Source of the DNA: Trichobilharzia szidati
Lineage: Eukaryota; Platyhelminthes; Trematoda; Strigeidida; Schistosomatidae
DNA length: 64,000 bases
Direction: 5' to 3'
Assembly: GCA_944472155.2 (NCBI GenBank)
Contig: OX235275.1
Coordinates: forward strand, 57,119,228 to 57,183,227
Part shown: piece after piece, positions 26,701-33,614 of the stretch
How the letters are laid out: each line of letters opens with the position of its first letter
How positions within the stretch are numbered: the stretch's first letter is position 1
Translations under genes and position numbers: made by a program
The notes under the pieces: model-generated
Databases searched by the model: none
Seen by the model: only the letters and a program-made list of their open reading frames with translations
What the model was told of the DNA's origin: nothing

Positions 26701-28404
26701 GGGATTCGAACCCAGGACCTTCCGGTTACAAGGCGAGCTCGTATACCATTCAGCCACTGGGACCCGATTCGATGGCTCATGAATTCTAACTTCTACCAAT
26801 TCGTGATTTTAGCGCGACCCCAACTATTGTCATTCCGTGATCAACTCGTAAAACATAACTAATCCTTACAAACCAAACTATAGAAAATTTTAATCTTATC
26901 AAATTTCCAAAGCTTTCTCTCTTTCTGTCGTTGAGTATTACCTAATTTATTTCTTTTATTTTTAGTTTTAAAGCCACTTTTGAGTTATTACATGAAATAT
27001 GTCACCACGTATTACTCAATAATGGACTAATCTAAATTTTTGGATAATATAAATACGACTATACAGCCTGTGAAGATAATTTCGTCGATAAGTGAAATTT
27101 TCTTCTACGAACTGCCTTTTATTTTCTCATGACTCAGTGGGTATTTGGAATTTGCTATTTACCGATTTCATCAAACCAAAATTCTCCATTTCTGTTCAAA
27201 TGTAAATTCTTAGTAGCGATGCTCGGAGGATGCCTGAAGGTCATCACGATGTTATTTACTTGAAAGTAGCCAACTGTGTAATCAACATTGCTTATTTCAT
27301 TCGAATTAAAGTTCAGAAGTTGGTTGTACATGCATTTCCCTACAGTGATAGGGATGCCAACCCTCATTTCTACTGTCAAACACTATCATATTATTTAGGC
27401 GACGAGACATTCATCTGGCCAGTTGCCGGAAAAATGAAGCACGCGTCCTAGTTTCCATCGCTAGCGACCATCTACTAAATACTATTCCAAATTTACATTT
27501 GTTCAACATTTCTCATCGTCGCTGGTCCTTTGTATAATTATTTTAATCAAAAAATTGGCTACAGGTCAATTATCTCAAAATCACAGTTTAAAGAATTCAT
27601 TTTCATATGTGTTTTGAGCGACGCTGTAGTGCTTCAAACTTTGAATTTCTAGTAGTAGTATCAACTTTTACCGGGTTGAGTTGCTGGTCTCATGTTCAGC
27701 CTCACCTGTTTTCCGGGTTTGGTTTCAATTGCCAAACTAAGTGAGGATGAGACTCAAATACCGGAGCACTGATAACAACGAAACTCATAAAAATGATATC
27801 AAGACAGCTAGAATATCAGTATCAATAGTTTTTTCAGGTGACTGGTATCTTTTGTGTTATTTTTATTTCAAGACAGAGATTATAAAAAAGCGTCATTTTC
27901 TGCGTAAGTAACAATCGTCTGTGGAAGTAGTTAGTCCTGAATATGAACTATTCTTCACGTGGTACGATACAAATCTATACCTAAAGTACATTGCATCTAG
28001 TAACAATATGGCGTATGTACATCCATACTACTGATTTGTTTGAGTAATTGAAAATCACTCATGTCAGGCAGTAGTGCCCGCTATCCGGCTGAAAATGACT
28101 TGAAAATTGGATAGTTGATTGTTTGATTTATTCCACACCACCCTGTTCATCTACGTAACCGCTTCGCTTCCACCAGTGGAGCCGAGCTCTGAATAGATTT
28201 TTTGGGCAGACCAGTAATACTTTGGGCTGAATTCATCCTAGGCAAGTAACGCATTGGAATTGTGTTAAGAATAAAATTTTAAAGGAATGGTTTGCTGCCT
28301 GTAACTTAGGCTGTTTTCATATTTACATTTGTATAAAGTATGGTAATTGCCTATCATCATATTCTATTTTCAGGAATATATTTCTACATTACATCAGGGT
28401 GTAA
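8622..28404 (+). CDS. Micro-exon gene A (putative secreted protein), 9 exons
   Basis: Coding exons read as 8622-8700, 13837-13888, 15798-15818, 18151-18177, 18467-18487, 20822-20842, 25443-25460, 27877-27903, 28374-28404 (stop TAA). Lengths are 79, 52, 21, 27, 21, 21, 18, 27 and 31 nt, about 98 residues in all. Exon 1 ends in phase 1, the 52-nt exon shifts to phase 2, and every later internal exon is a multiple of three starting and ending in phase 2, with no stop. Each has a GT donor close to GTAAGT and a pyrimidine-rich AG acceptor. This is the architecture of schistosome micro-exon genes, whose products are secreted from glands and host-contact surfaces and vary by exon skipping. I do not recognise the numbered family. 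The introns are full of transposons. Confidence 0.8.
9534..10660 (+). mobile_element. PLE 3' half (GIY-YIG plus tail), second family
   Basis: The forward reading has CVYKIKCLECDAIYIGQTSR, a GIY-YIG core, then after a frameshift in an A-run near 9930 the conserved LHAIESGHKIDF block, ending NLTWLQHLPPP-stop at 10201. The 3' region to 10660 is shared with 318-1170 in reverse. No RT part is present. It lies in intron 1 of gene A. Confidence 0.75.
10553..10600 (+). ncRNA. Hammerhead-like ribozyme in PLE tail
   Basis: Stem I TACT (10554-10557)/AGTA (10596-10599), core TTGATAA (10558-10564), stem II GCTAT/ATAGC (10566-10570, 10583-10587), then GAAAC and GTC before the stem I strand, with a very short stem III. 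PLEs are known to carry minimal hammerheads. Core positions 3 and 8 are U and A instead of C and G, a compensated pair. Activity is untested. Confidence 0.5.
10661..11009. other. Intron sequence of gene A, no element recognised
   Basis: No gene or known repeat seen. It contains a possible 18-nt symmetric exon at 10801-10818 (acceptor CACTGTTATTTCAG, weak donor GTCAGC). Confidence 0.4.
11010..12530. repeat. Large imperfect palindrome of two PLE fragments
   Basis: The left arm (about 11010-11655) is a PLE 3' part on the minus strand and the right arm (about 11665-12530) the same part on the plus strand; they meet near 11660 (GTGGGTGGTTTGAATGG... against ...CATTCAAACCCAC). Both carry the N-side of the GIY-YIG region at the centre and the ribozyme-like tail at the outside. 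The right arm is longer by roughly 250 bp (11820-12060). Both arms are decayed. Confidence 0.7.
12396..12446 (+). ncRNA. Decayed hammerhead-like motif in PLE tail
   Basis: GATGATATGATTATGAACAG with TGTTCGAAACT downstream matches the layout of the motif at 36711-36754 (core ATGATTA, stem II GAACA/TGTTC, GAAAC). The sequence after GAAAC lacks the GTC, so it is probably inactive. The reverse-oriented counterpart lies at about 11070-11150. Confidence 0.35.
12840..12975 (+). mobile_element. SINE family B fragment
   Basis: Contains GAGAGTCTCAAACTAAGAC-AAAACAGTTGTCCAGTG, the 3' half of the family B SINE. The tRNA-like head is missing or unrecognisable. Confidence 0.5.
13027..13085 (-). ncRNA. Hammerhead ribozyme, PLE left end
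   Basis: Minus strand: stem I TTTCC, core CTGAAGA, stem II around GTTCGG/CCAAAC, GAAAC, cleavage triplet GTT, then GGAA closing stem I. All catalytic-core bases (C3, U4, G5, A6, G8, A9, GAAA) fit the hammerhead consensus. Stem III is minimal, as reported for PLE hammerheads. Confidence 0.6.
13579..13630 (+). ncRNA. Hammerhead ribozyme, PLE right end
   Basis: TTTCC (13581-13585), core CTGAAGA (13586-13592), stem II, GAAAC (13615-13619), GTT and GGAA (13623-13626). Same fold as the left-end copy in opposite orientation, with one mismatch in stem II. Likely a processing ribozyme of the element RNA; activity inferred. Confidence 0.6.
13837..13888 (+). CDS. Gene A exon 2 (52 nt)
   Basis: Acceptor TTTTTATTATTTATTCAG, donor GTAAGA. 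Read in phase 1 it encodes an acidic, serine-rich peptide containing GVEGLDNDYSSSGSE, and ends in phase 2. It is the only internal exon whose length is not a multiple of three, so it sets the phase of all the following micro-exons. Confidence 0.75.
13889..14384. other. Intron 2 sequence, unassigned
   Basis: No coding potential. 13930-14190 (CTGGCTGGTCTAAGAGCTGA onward) is less AT-rich than its surroundings and may be an old element. No relative was found in the window. Confidence 0.4.
14385..15415 (-). mobile_element. PLE 3' fragment with long inverted arms
   Basis: Arms of roughly 280-310 bp (about 14387-14670 and 15095-15411) are inverted copies, both carrying the tail with ATGATTATGAGCAG-type hammerhead remnants (TGCTCGAAACG). 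Between them lies a minus-strand PLE GIY-YIG C-terminal remnant (reading includes RLSEHKNL-like sequence). Entirely within intron 2 of gene A. Confidence 0.65.
15413..15690 (+). mobile_element. RTE-clade LINE 3' end fragment
   Basis: Matches the C-terminal tail of the RTE copies in the window (AGGAAGAAATGGAGGTGGAT = RKKWRWI) and ends in the family tail CTATGTTTCACTAGGAATTA with (ATA/AAT)n. 5'-truncated, stops present. It abuts the preceding PLE and ends about 100 bp before micro-exon 3. Confidence 0.65.
15798..15818 (+). CDS. Gene A micro-exon 3 (21 nt)
   Basis: Acceptor TTTACTTTTTACTCTACAG, donor GTAAGT. In phase 2 it adds KQLFSPT. Symmetric, so skipping would keep the frame. Confidence 0.75.
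16050..16205 (-). mobile_element. Degenerate Sm-alpha-like SINE segment
   Basis: On the minus strand: TACATCCAGATGACAAGTCT ... CAGGATGAAATG ... GGATTCTTCTGC, the hammerhead section of the Sm-alpha type with several core changes. No tRNA-like head is left. Confidence 0.5.
16480..16700 (-). mobile_element. Sm-alpha-type SINE with hammerhead module
   Basis: Minus strand order: A-box TGGTCTAGTGG, B-box GGTTCGAGTTT, then the hammerhead section ATGATGAGTCCC-AAATAGGACGAAAT and GATTCCACTGC. This tRNA head plus hammerhead plan is that of the schistosome Sm-alpha repeats. Core position C3 is A, so cleavage is doubtful. It lies in intron 3 of gene A. Confidence 0.75.
16715..16918 (+). mobile_element. 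Sm-alpha 3' part, inverted duplicate
   Basis: 16770-16915 is the plus-strand 3' half of the Sm-alpha-type repeat (CTGCACAAGAAGCCGA, CTTCGGTC, ACGGGAAAATCTAAAATTC). 16715-16765 is its end in reverse, so the two form a foldback. Confidence 0.6.
17283..17490 (+). mobile_element. tRNA-derived SINE with CR1-like LINE tail
   Basis: The head has near-consensus pol III boxes: A-box TGGCACAGTGG and B-box GGTTCGATCCC, in a tRNA-like context (GTGGTTAGGACTCTCGCC). The tail GCTGAAAGTTCCATACTTGT ... GTGGAATCAAGCTG copies the 3' end of the CR1-like elements (for example 39731-39780) and ends AT-rich. This suggests mobilisation by that LINE's reverse transcriptase. The boxes are intact, so it is relatively young. 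Confidence 0.75.
17515..17770 (+). mobile_element. SINE family B
   Basis: Contains GTCCCAGTGGCCTAATGGTC (A-box region), GGTTAGAACTT (decayed B-box), the CGAAGAGCCACAAAATAGGC segment and the tail ATGTTGAAATCCTCCAACC. Directly downstream of another SINE. Confidence 0.65.
17771..18150. other. Intron of gene A, no element recognised
   Basis: AT-rich. Contains an acceptor-like TTCTTGTCTTAG at 17925 followed by an open stretch, considered and rejected as an exon. Confidence 0.4.
18151..18177 (+). CDS. Gene A micro-exon 4 (27 nt), likely
   Basis: Donor GTAAGT is strong. The acceptor TGTTGAATGTTGACTCAG is less pyrimidine-rich than its neighbours. In phase 2 it reads TYHLQSDYS. Symmetric and open, but the weaker acceptor makes it less sure; it could be alternative. 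Confidence 0.5.
18467..18487 (+). CDS. Gene A micro-exon 5 (21 nt)
   Basis: Acceptor CTTTTATTTCGATTTCTAG, donor GTAAGT. In phase 2 it reads (K/T)RFSVFI, the first residue depending on whether micro-exon 4 is included. Symmetric. Confidence 0.7.
19010..19260 (+). mobile_element. SINE family B
   Basis: TTGGCAGACGTTAGAATTCA, CCCAGTGGCTTAATGTTCTA (A-box region), TTTCGAACCTC (B-box), CCGAACTAGACTGACGAAAT, then the tail ATGAAATCCACC. Preceded at 18840-19010 by an unassigned stretch (GGGAATCCCCCACCAACAGG). Confidence 0.65.
19500..20740. repeat. Direct-repeat pairs around about 1 kb, unidentified element
   Basis: 19510-19590 recurs at 20503-20577 (both have GTGTTCCAACGGAATATTAT), and 20003-20060 recurs at 20682-20735 (TTTGAACACTTGAAGATATA type). 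Between them, 20060-20500 is GC-richer than the surroundings with no homologue here. The layout could be LTR or tandem-duplication derived; I cannot name it. The Sm-alpha foldback at 19600-19995 lies inside. Confidence 0.4.
19600..19995. mobile_element. Inverted pair of Sm-alpha-type SINEs
   Basis: Left copy on minus (19602-19742) and right copy on plus (19745-19995) form a foldback over about 130 bp, meeting at CAACGCCATGGATTCG. Each holds the hammerhead section (GTCCC ... GGACGAAATGCGCATC, CTGGATTCCACTGC); the plus copy core is ATGACAAG instead of CTGACGAG. The plus copy continues through the Sm-alpha 3' half to ACGGGAAAATCTAAAATTC. Confidence 0.7.
20822..20842 (+). CDS. Gene A micro-exon 6 (21 nt)
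   Basis: Acceptor ATTGTCTTCCTTTATAG, donor GTGAGT. In phase 2 it reads GEVLGAL. Symmetric. Confidence 0.7.
20904..20927 (+). CDS. Possible optional micro-exon of gene A (24 nt)
   Basis: Acceptor region TTTTTTCATGATTATGAATAG, donor GTATGA. Symmetric in phase 2 and open (CENAIYNV). It lies only 61 nt after micro-exon 6. Splice signals are weaker than those of the main exons, so it is a candidate only. Confidence 0.3.
21030..21660 (-). mobile_element. Short PLE remnant with inverted arms
   Basis: Arms about 21032-21222 and 21458-21657 are inverted copies (AAAGGATTATCGCACTTTAG against AAAGTATGATAATCCTTTAA). The middle holds a minus-strand GIY-YIG remnant (sense of HLVDIDHPIS followed by a KTILKGEK-like block). 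Intron of gene A. Confidence 0.55.
21661..22560. other. No gene recognised
   Basis: Intron of gene A. 21780-21960 is somewhat GC-richer. Nothing assignable. Confidence 0.4.
22564..22944 (+). other. Unidentified 126-codon open frame
   Basis: Open for 126 codons, ending LEHISERITVHLPFWSSIG. It has no motif I can place and no relative elsewhere in the window, and its codons are as AT-rich as the surroundings. It could be a chance ORF or a piece of an unrecognised transposon. I do not claim a gene. Confidence 0.15.
23670..24060 (-). mobile_element. PLE reverse-transcriptase fragment
   Basis: The minus-strand reading YCSRIQKICSEDIVEAEMKF aligns with LVSRARKICTDDVLEKEFEY at the C-terminal end of the PLE RT at 7.5-8.1 kb. 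Only this block remains and it carries substitutions throughout. It lies in the intron between gene A micro-exons 6 and 7. Confidence 0.6.
24205..25285 (+). mobile_element. RTE-clade LINE, 5'-truncated and decayed
   Basis: FYKTWYGIVLLSSPDKQLS at 24227 matches CKNWCGIMLLSIPSKILS of the RTE copy at 32-33 kb (RT fingers). Downstream are pieces of TYLGSIVS (CATTCACTTATCTGGGAAGC at 24899) and a thumb region, ending with the tail CTCCATGTTCCACTCGGAAC and (AAT)n at 25255-25285. Many stops. It ends about 160 bp before micro-exon 7. Confidence 0.65.
25443..25460 (+). CDS. Gene A micro-exon 7 (18 nt)
   Basis: Acceptor CACTAATAACTCTCTTACAG, donor GTAAGT. In phase 2 it reads CEIGSR and brings in a cysteine. 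Symmetric. Confidence 0.7.
25530..27110 (+). mobile_element. PLE with inverted arms of about 430 bp
   Basis: Arms about 25530-25965 and 26385-27110 are inverted copies (for example TGTCCATTTAACAAGAGTGA against CACACTTGTTAAATGGACAC). The right arm is lengthened by a SINE insertion. The centre (25997-26266) carries a plus-strand GIY-YIG remnant: FYKFTCSLEASCIGCTKLTL, then RLSEHNPAWLAKGQCKTV. Intron of gene A. Confidence 0.65.
26590..26886 (-). mobile_element. SINE family B inserted in PLE arm, with target duplication
   Basis: Reverse-oriented family B SINE (CATCCTAGTTTGGGAATCAT, GGGATTCGAACCCAGGACC as B-box, CCATTCAGCCACTGGGACCC). An 11-bp direct repeat ATTTTAATCTT at 26579-26589 and 26887-26897 brackets it exactly where the PLE arm is interrupted, so it jumped in after the PLE. 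Confidence 0.75.
27340..27480 (+). mobile_element. Decayed Sm-alpha-type fragment
   Basis: GACGAGACATTCATCTGG, ATGAAGCACGCGTCCTAGTT and TCGCTAGCGACCATCTAC recall the hammerhead section and following spacer of the Sm-alpha repeats. Heavily changed. Confidence 0.35.
27680..27765 (-). mobile_element. SINE fragment (reverse)
   Basis: The reverse complement reads AACATGAGACCAGCAACTCA preceded by GTGAGGCTG, matching the body of the SINE at 40.9 kb (GGACATGAGACCAGCAACCC). It explains an exon-like signal here. Confidence 0.5.
27877..27903 (+). CDS. Gene A micro-exon 8 (27 nt)
   Basis: Donor GTAAGT. The acceptor is taken at ATTTCAAGACAG because this gives a symmetric 27-nt exon reading LDYKKASFS; the AG four bases earlier would give 31 nt and break the frame. 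Which AG is used needs a transcript. Confidence 0.65.
28374..28404 (+). CDS. Gene A terminal coding exon
   Basis: Acceptor CATATTCTATTTTCAG. In phase 2 it reads ANIFLHYIRV then TAA at 28402-28404. The exon would run on as 3' untranslated sequence to about 28.59 kb, after the AATAAA at 28569. Confidence 0.65.
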
Positions 28405-28568
28405 ACTTCAAAATGGTGGTTATATGAAGCCGGTCGAGCAAATGGGAACACTGATAACAAAAATTTGTGTAAATCATATAGACAGGAAAGCATTTTCAAC
28501 TTTTTCTGAACAATGCGACCTGTATAAAGTATTTTGAGAATAATCACTTTGAAAATTGTAAAAAATGT

Positions 28569-28574
28569 AATAAA
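28569..28574 (+). terminator. Polyadenylation signal of gene A
   Basis: AATAAA 165 nt after the stop codon, followed by a T-rich stretch (GTGTTTCATTGTGTTTT), as expected for a cleavage/polyadenylation site. The short 3' UTR fits a small secreted-protein mRNA. Confidence 0.5.
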
Positions 28575-28739
28575 AGCTGAGTGTTTCATTGTGTTTTCAG
28601 CATATATTTTGAAATATTGTATGGTGAATTTTATTAGAAAACCTTTAACTATTAACAATTATGTAACATCTAACAATTCATTGCCTATAAAGCATCTTTG
28701 CATTGGAACTTTCTTGTTTTCCTAATAACCTTAGGATTA

Positions 28740-28905
28740 TCGTGATCTTAGTTGGTTGACGGTAGCTTGTATTGGTATCAAGGACCCGCCTATCATACTG
28801 TTTTGGTTGGTCAGGTGGATATGTCTCTATATCTGCTAAACGATCATATCCTTATCTGGCCTCGAGCCCAGCACCTATCATTTCAAATGCTATGCGACAA
28901 AAGGA
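28740..28905 (-). mobile_element. Decayed Sm-alpha-type fragment
   Basis: The reverse strand keeps CATTTGAAATGATAGGTGCTGGGCTCGAGGC, the B-box part of the Sm-alpha head, with the region before it eroded. Downstream of the gene A poly(A) site. Confidence 0.45.
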
Positions 28906-28984
28906 ACAGAAATGAATGCAAGAGAAGTTTTGGGTGCTTTGTATTCACACAAATGCATTTTTATGATCCTTTTTTAGAAACAAC

Positions 28985-29670
28985 AGGTTCGCGAATTCAT
29001 TTGTGGAAAATACCTCGAAACTGTGCAGAGTGAGACTACCTACTTGGGAAGCATCGTTTCAGCTACAGGCGAACGGAACTGACGAGGATATCAAAGCAGT
29101 GAGGATCGAGAAAGCCAGGCAAGCTTTCATTGTTCTCACGTCTAAGTGGAGATCAAAACTCAGAACTCAGTATGAAAACGTAGATCCGGATTTTCAACTC
29201 CAATGTGACGTCAGTGCTACTTTATGGATCAGAGACTTCGCGCGTCTTGAAAAGCACTTCGAACAAACGACACACCTTCATCAACAGCTAGCTGTCTTCG
29301 CCTATTACTGCTCAGGATCAGATGGCCGGCCAGAAAACATCAGAAACAGGGATCTCTTTCAATGTACGAACCAACTCAGCAGGAACCAATTGTGAAAAAA
29401 ATGTACAAGAGGTGGATTGGCCATACTCTAAGAAAACAAACCATCAAGTGAGTGACATCAGACACCAGGCCATTACTCGAGTGGAACACGAATTGGAAGC
29501 GGTGAGTTGGTCTTCAGTGCGAGGGTGACATGGAGGAGGAGGTCGTATGAAGAGGACATGAAAGCAAATGGGTAGGCATGGAGCCAGGTGAAAACGTTGG
29601 CAGAGAACCGAACGCAATGCAGACGTGAGGCTGAAGCCTTATGTTCCTCTAGGAACTAAACGAAACAGTA
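28985..29670 (+). mobile_element. RTE-clade LINE 3' fragment
   Basis: The forward reading RLPTWEASFQLQANGTDEDI followed by KARQAFIVLTSKWRSK matches the end of the RTE RT at 32 kb (STTGGTEEDVKARQAFTTLKSVWRSK). It continues to the RRWIGHTL-type tail and ends CTTATGTTCCTCTAGGAACT. Frameshifted, 5'-truncated. Confidence 0.7.
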
Positions 29671-30540
29671 ATAATAAGACTAAGAATATGCCTAGAGTAT
29701 AGAATCCAGGCATATCCAAGTAGAAGTCACATATTGAAGTTAAAGTATTCAAACAGTTTTGAGAATATCCGTCTTGAATTTCGAAATGAATAACTTCTCG
29801 AAGAATTTATAGCTGTGGGTTAGAAATTGTGTTAAATGTCACTACTGACTGATATTTTCTGTAACTTACTGTTACTACTGAAAGTAGTCATTTCAGTACT
29901 AGAAATTGTCTAGAGTCTTTTTGCGGACAAAACATTAAATCGACAAGAGAGCATAATTAATCATTCAGAAAAGATGACAGATTGATGAATGAATAGGATT
30001 CATGTGACTATTTCATACCTGCCCAAGTAGTTATTAGACTTGACAAAATCATTTAAACATTAGTCTATTCCTAGCGTTTTCAGCAGTACGTACTCACGGT
30101 TTCAATGAAATTCAAACTTATTACCTTGGATTGTTCTCCCGTCATGAAACTTAGGACAAATAAAATCCGGAGAAAGTTAAACTATCACGTCTCACGAGAT
30201 GTCAACGCGCAAGTGACCTTGACCTGACTAATCATAAAACAGTAGATTTTTAATCAAGGAAAGATGTTTATTTACAAGAAAATGCATGGAAACACATAAA
30301 ACAGGGTATATTTCTCTGATATGACTTGAACATAAGTCCCAGTTATAACGAGGAGTATCATTCTTTAAGTAAGACCATTTTTTGTACATATTTTCACCGA
30401 GTTGGCATAAAGACGAGTTTTTTACCCGTTTGTCAACCTTATGCTGTTTCGCAGTCTACCCCAAAAGCCTTCGGTTGAATTACTGTGGTCTACAGCAAGA
30501 GGATAGACAACTACTTATTGAGGGAAATGTGGATAAATAA
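29671..30540. other. No gene recognised
   Basis: Intergenic, AT-rich, no repeat relation seen in the window. Confidence 0.5.
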
Positions 30541-30675
30541 TGCCAACTGCAAACCTATCCTTAATCTTAACCCAAACCTTAATCCTAAGCCTAATTACAG
30601 CCCTTACTCTAAACCTAATCCCAATTATAACCCTGATCCTAGCATTACCCTTAATCGTAACCCTAACCAGCCATT
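30541..30675. repeat. Degenerate telomere-like repeat
   Basis: About 20 imperfect hexamer-like units such as CCTTAA, CCTAAG, CCCTAA, ACCCTAACC. The units vary around CCCTAA, the complement of the TTAGGG telomere repeat known in schistosomes. An interstitial telomere-like tract is the simplest reading. It also gives a meaningless open frame of Asn-Pro repeats. Confidence 0.6.
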
Positions 30676-31797
30676 AACACACTGTCCAAAGAGTCCTTAA
30701 AAAGTGATGTCGGTGAAATTTTATCCTTAGTGGGTAAGTAACGTCCATATTAGTGCTATAATAATGACAGGTCTCCTTATCCAACGACTAGCATGCTTTC
30801 AAGGTCACTGCAGCGTTCGCATCCTCTGAGACCTGATAGTTTAACTTCGCACAAATCCATATAAAGTAACTCTTGTGAACTGATTTTGTATTGTAGTGAT
30901 GTAACTGAACCGTAATCAATTATAACTTTAGTGTTTATCCCTCATAATTTTCACAATGCTCTATCTATCTGAATTTGAGATGTAAAACATTAACACTGGT
31001 CGTTTAGTACGATTGATTCATTTTAGTTTATTCCTTATAAGTCACATATCTTCCAGAGCATTTCTGATAGTATTCATGTCGCTGAATGTAGAGTATTTAG
31101 CTGAAGAGTTCCACCGAAATTTGATGAATTCATTCGATCATGCTTCATTGATAACCGTTGCTTGGGTTTAAAATTGGACGACTCAGGTAAATTCACAATT
31201 TTGAACAAATAGATTTTGAACACATAAGACAGGTTTACGCCATTTTATAACTAAGCTTTCAATGAATTTAAGTAGGCAGTACAAATATACTGCGTATATC
31301 GTTGAAATCAGTACGATAAGCTTTGTGGTGAGTGACACACCTGTTTCAATCATTTGTTCTTGTAGCCATTTATAAATATATTCTGTGGCCTTAATCTATA
31401 GAGATTAATGGCTCCTTCCTATGTACGTGTGAGCACTTTTAGTGAAATCAAAGAGTGGAAATCAGTTTTTGAAAATTCAAAACATGAAATTGTGATCTGT
31501 TTATTCTACATTTAAAAAATCATGCTTAGAAGAAAGTTGTTGCTGAAATCATCTATATGACATCTAATGTAGTAAATACGTAAATAATCTTAACTACATA
31601 AAAAAAAAACAACATAAAAGTAAGCTGTCACTAATTGTCAACAGAGAGAAAGTTTATGAAAACATTTTTGAATTCTTGAATGCATAAACAGCAAAAACAC
31701 ACTGATTCTTTTCAATTATAAATTTCTTGTTTACAGTCAGCCTTATAGCTGAGACCAACTTTGTGTATTCTATGAGAATGAGTTTATAGAACTTACT
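30676..31797. other. No gene recognised
   Basis: AT-rich intergenic sequence with no recognisable repeat or coding region. Confidence 0.5.
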
Positions 31798-33325
31798 TTA
31801 TTATTATTTCCTTTAATTCCTAGAGGAACATAGGGCTTCAGCCGTGCGTCTCCATTGCGTTTGGTTCTCTGCTAGAGTCTTCACCTGGCTCCAAGTCTGC
31901 TCACACGATTTCATCTCTTCTTCACATGAACTCCTCCAAGTCACCCTTGCACTGACGACCAACTCGCTGCTTCCCTTTCGGGCTCCACTCGAGGGCTTGT
32001 CTAGTGATGTCACTTGATGGTTTTCTCAGAGTATGGCCAGCCAATCCATCTCCATTTCTTCCTGCCTATTTCTTTCACAATCGGTTCCTGCTGCGTTGGT
32101 TCGCTCCCAGAGATCTCTGTTGCTGATCATTTCTGGCCATCAGATCTTGAGTATTGAGTGAAGACAACTGTTAATGAAGGTCTTTAGTTTGTTTGAGATG
32201 CTCTTCGTGACGGGCCAAGTCTCTGATCCGTATATTAGCACTAATTTCACATTGGATATGAAAATCCGGATGTTATTTCTGATGCTGAGTGCTTTTGACC
32301 TCCACACAGACTTCAGCGTAGTGAAAGCTTGTCTTGCTTTGACATCCTCTTCAGTTCCACCTGTAGTTGAAACGATGCTTCCCTGGTAGGTAAAAGAGGT
32401 TGTTTCTTTCAGGTTCCTTCCATTTATGCTGATTGTCGTCTGTTGTTGTTGTTGCTGTTGGTGGTGTTGCCCAGGAATCTTCATCACCTCTGTTTTCTCT
32501 ATGTTCACCTGAAGTCCTATCTTTGATACTTCTTCTGCCAACTTGTTGCTTTTCGCTTGCATATTTTCCAGTTTGTTGGAAATCAGACATATATCATCGG
32601 CGAAGTCCAGATCCTCCATGTTTTTTGTGTGAGTCCATTTTATGCCTGTTTCCTCATTGACCGCTCTCTGTCGCATTATCCAGTCTACTGCAATCAGGAA
32701 AATCATTGGCGATATTAGGTCGCCAGCTTGTCTTACTCCTGTCCTCACTTCGAAGGATTCCGTGAGCTTCCCGTTATGGATTACTTGGCATGCAGCATTG
32801 TCGTACAGCTGTTGGATGAGATGTATAATTGTCGGTGGCAGCCCGTAGTAGCGACGTAGTTGCCAAATCACCTCTCGATCGACGCTGTCGAAGGCCTTTC
32901 CAAAGTCGATGAAGTTGAGATAGAGAGGTGACTGCCATTCCAAGCTTTGTTCAATGATGATCCGTAATGTGGCGATCTGATCAATACATTACTTGTTTCT
33001 CCTGAATCCAGCCTGTTCCGGTCAAAGTTTTCATCCAGGGCATGTTTGATTCTCTCCAGGATGATGTGGCTTAGTATTTTGCTTGGGATGGAAAGGAGCA
33101 TAATTCCGCACCAGTTCTTGCATTGACTTAAGTCTCCTTTCTTTGGTAGTTTGAATAAGTATTCTTTCTTCCAATCCTCGGGTACTTTGCCTTCTTTCCA
33201 CACCTTCTCCAGTATTGGCGTCATCAAGTCCGCTGTTGTCTCTGGGTCCATTTTCAATGCTCCTGCTGGGATTCCATCTGGTCCTGCTGCTTTTCCAGCT
33301 TTTAGCATCTTGATTGCCTTCAGAA
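31798..33325 (-). mobile_element. RTE-clade LINE, 5'-truncated
   Basis: The best RTE copy in the window. Minus strand: RT from AGKAAGPDGIPAGALK (33300) through the catalytic boxes to the 3' tail at 31798 (family tail CTATGTTCCTCTAGGAATTA read in reverse, then ATT-rich). The endonuclease half is missing; truncation is at about 33325. One frame break near 32950 and one lost Gly in motif B make it defective. It resembles the SR2-type RTE elements of schistosomes. Confidence 0.85.
32140..33308 (-). pseudogene. RTE reverse transcriptase, frameshifted
   Basis: Two overlapping frames. 33308-32868 holds the fingers (PDGIPAGALK, WKKEYLFKLPKKGD, GIMLLSIPSKILSHIILERI). 32943-32140 holds the palm (FIDFGKAFDSVDR with the first Asp; GVRQAGDLISP, where family members have GVRQGCLLSP; LDFADDICLIS with the catalytic Asp pair) and the connection TYQGSIVSTTGGTEEDVKAR. 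A Gln tract follows MKIPGQ. The frameshift and the motif-B change argue against activity. Confidence 0.8.
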
Positions 33326-33614
33326 CTTACTTTTGAATAAAGATGTGGATTTATTAGGCAAATATTTCTACTTTTGTACTGCCAGCGTACGCCGAGAATT
33401 CCTACCATTTGGTGAGCATGTTTGCATCCATTTGGGCAACTTGGTTCTTGATGAAATAATGTTTTCATGATAGATTCACAATATGAAATATACAGAGTTC
33501 AAGGGGTGAGATTTTCACCACAGTTCCCTTTGCAAAACCCCAGTTATCCAGATCACCGCCGATGATCATGGCTCCAAACGGGTGAAACGGTCGTCCACTG
33601 TTCAGATCAATTCG
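33326..33614. other. Unassigned spacer between RTE copies
   Basis: No ORF or recognised repeat. Confidence 0.35.

Noticed and set aside
27700..27740. 41-nt exon between gene A micro-exons 7 and 8
   Set aside because: Not a multiple of three unless the next exon is lengthened, and it lies in a reverse SINE fragment.
30485..30700. Asn-Pro-rich 71-codon frame
   Set aside because: Translation of the telomere-like repeat.
32351..32660. Open frames opposite to or shifted from the RTE reverse transcriptase
   Set aside because: Shadows of the RT frame and the CAG tract.
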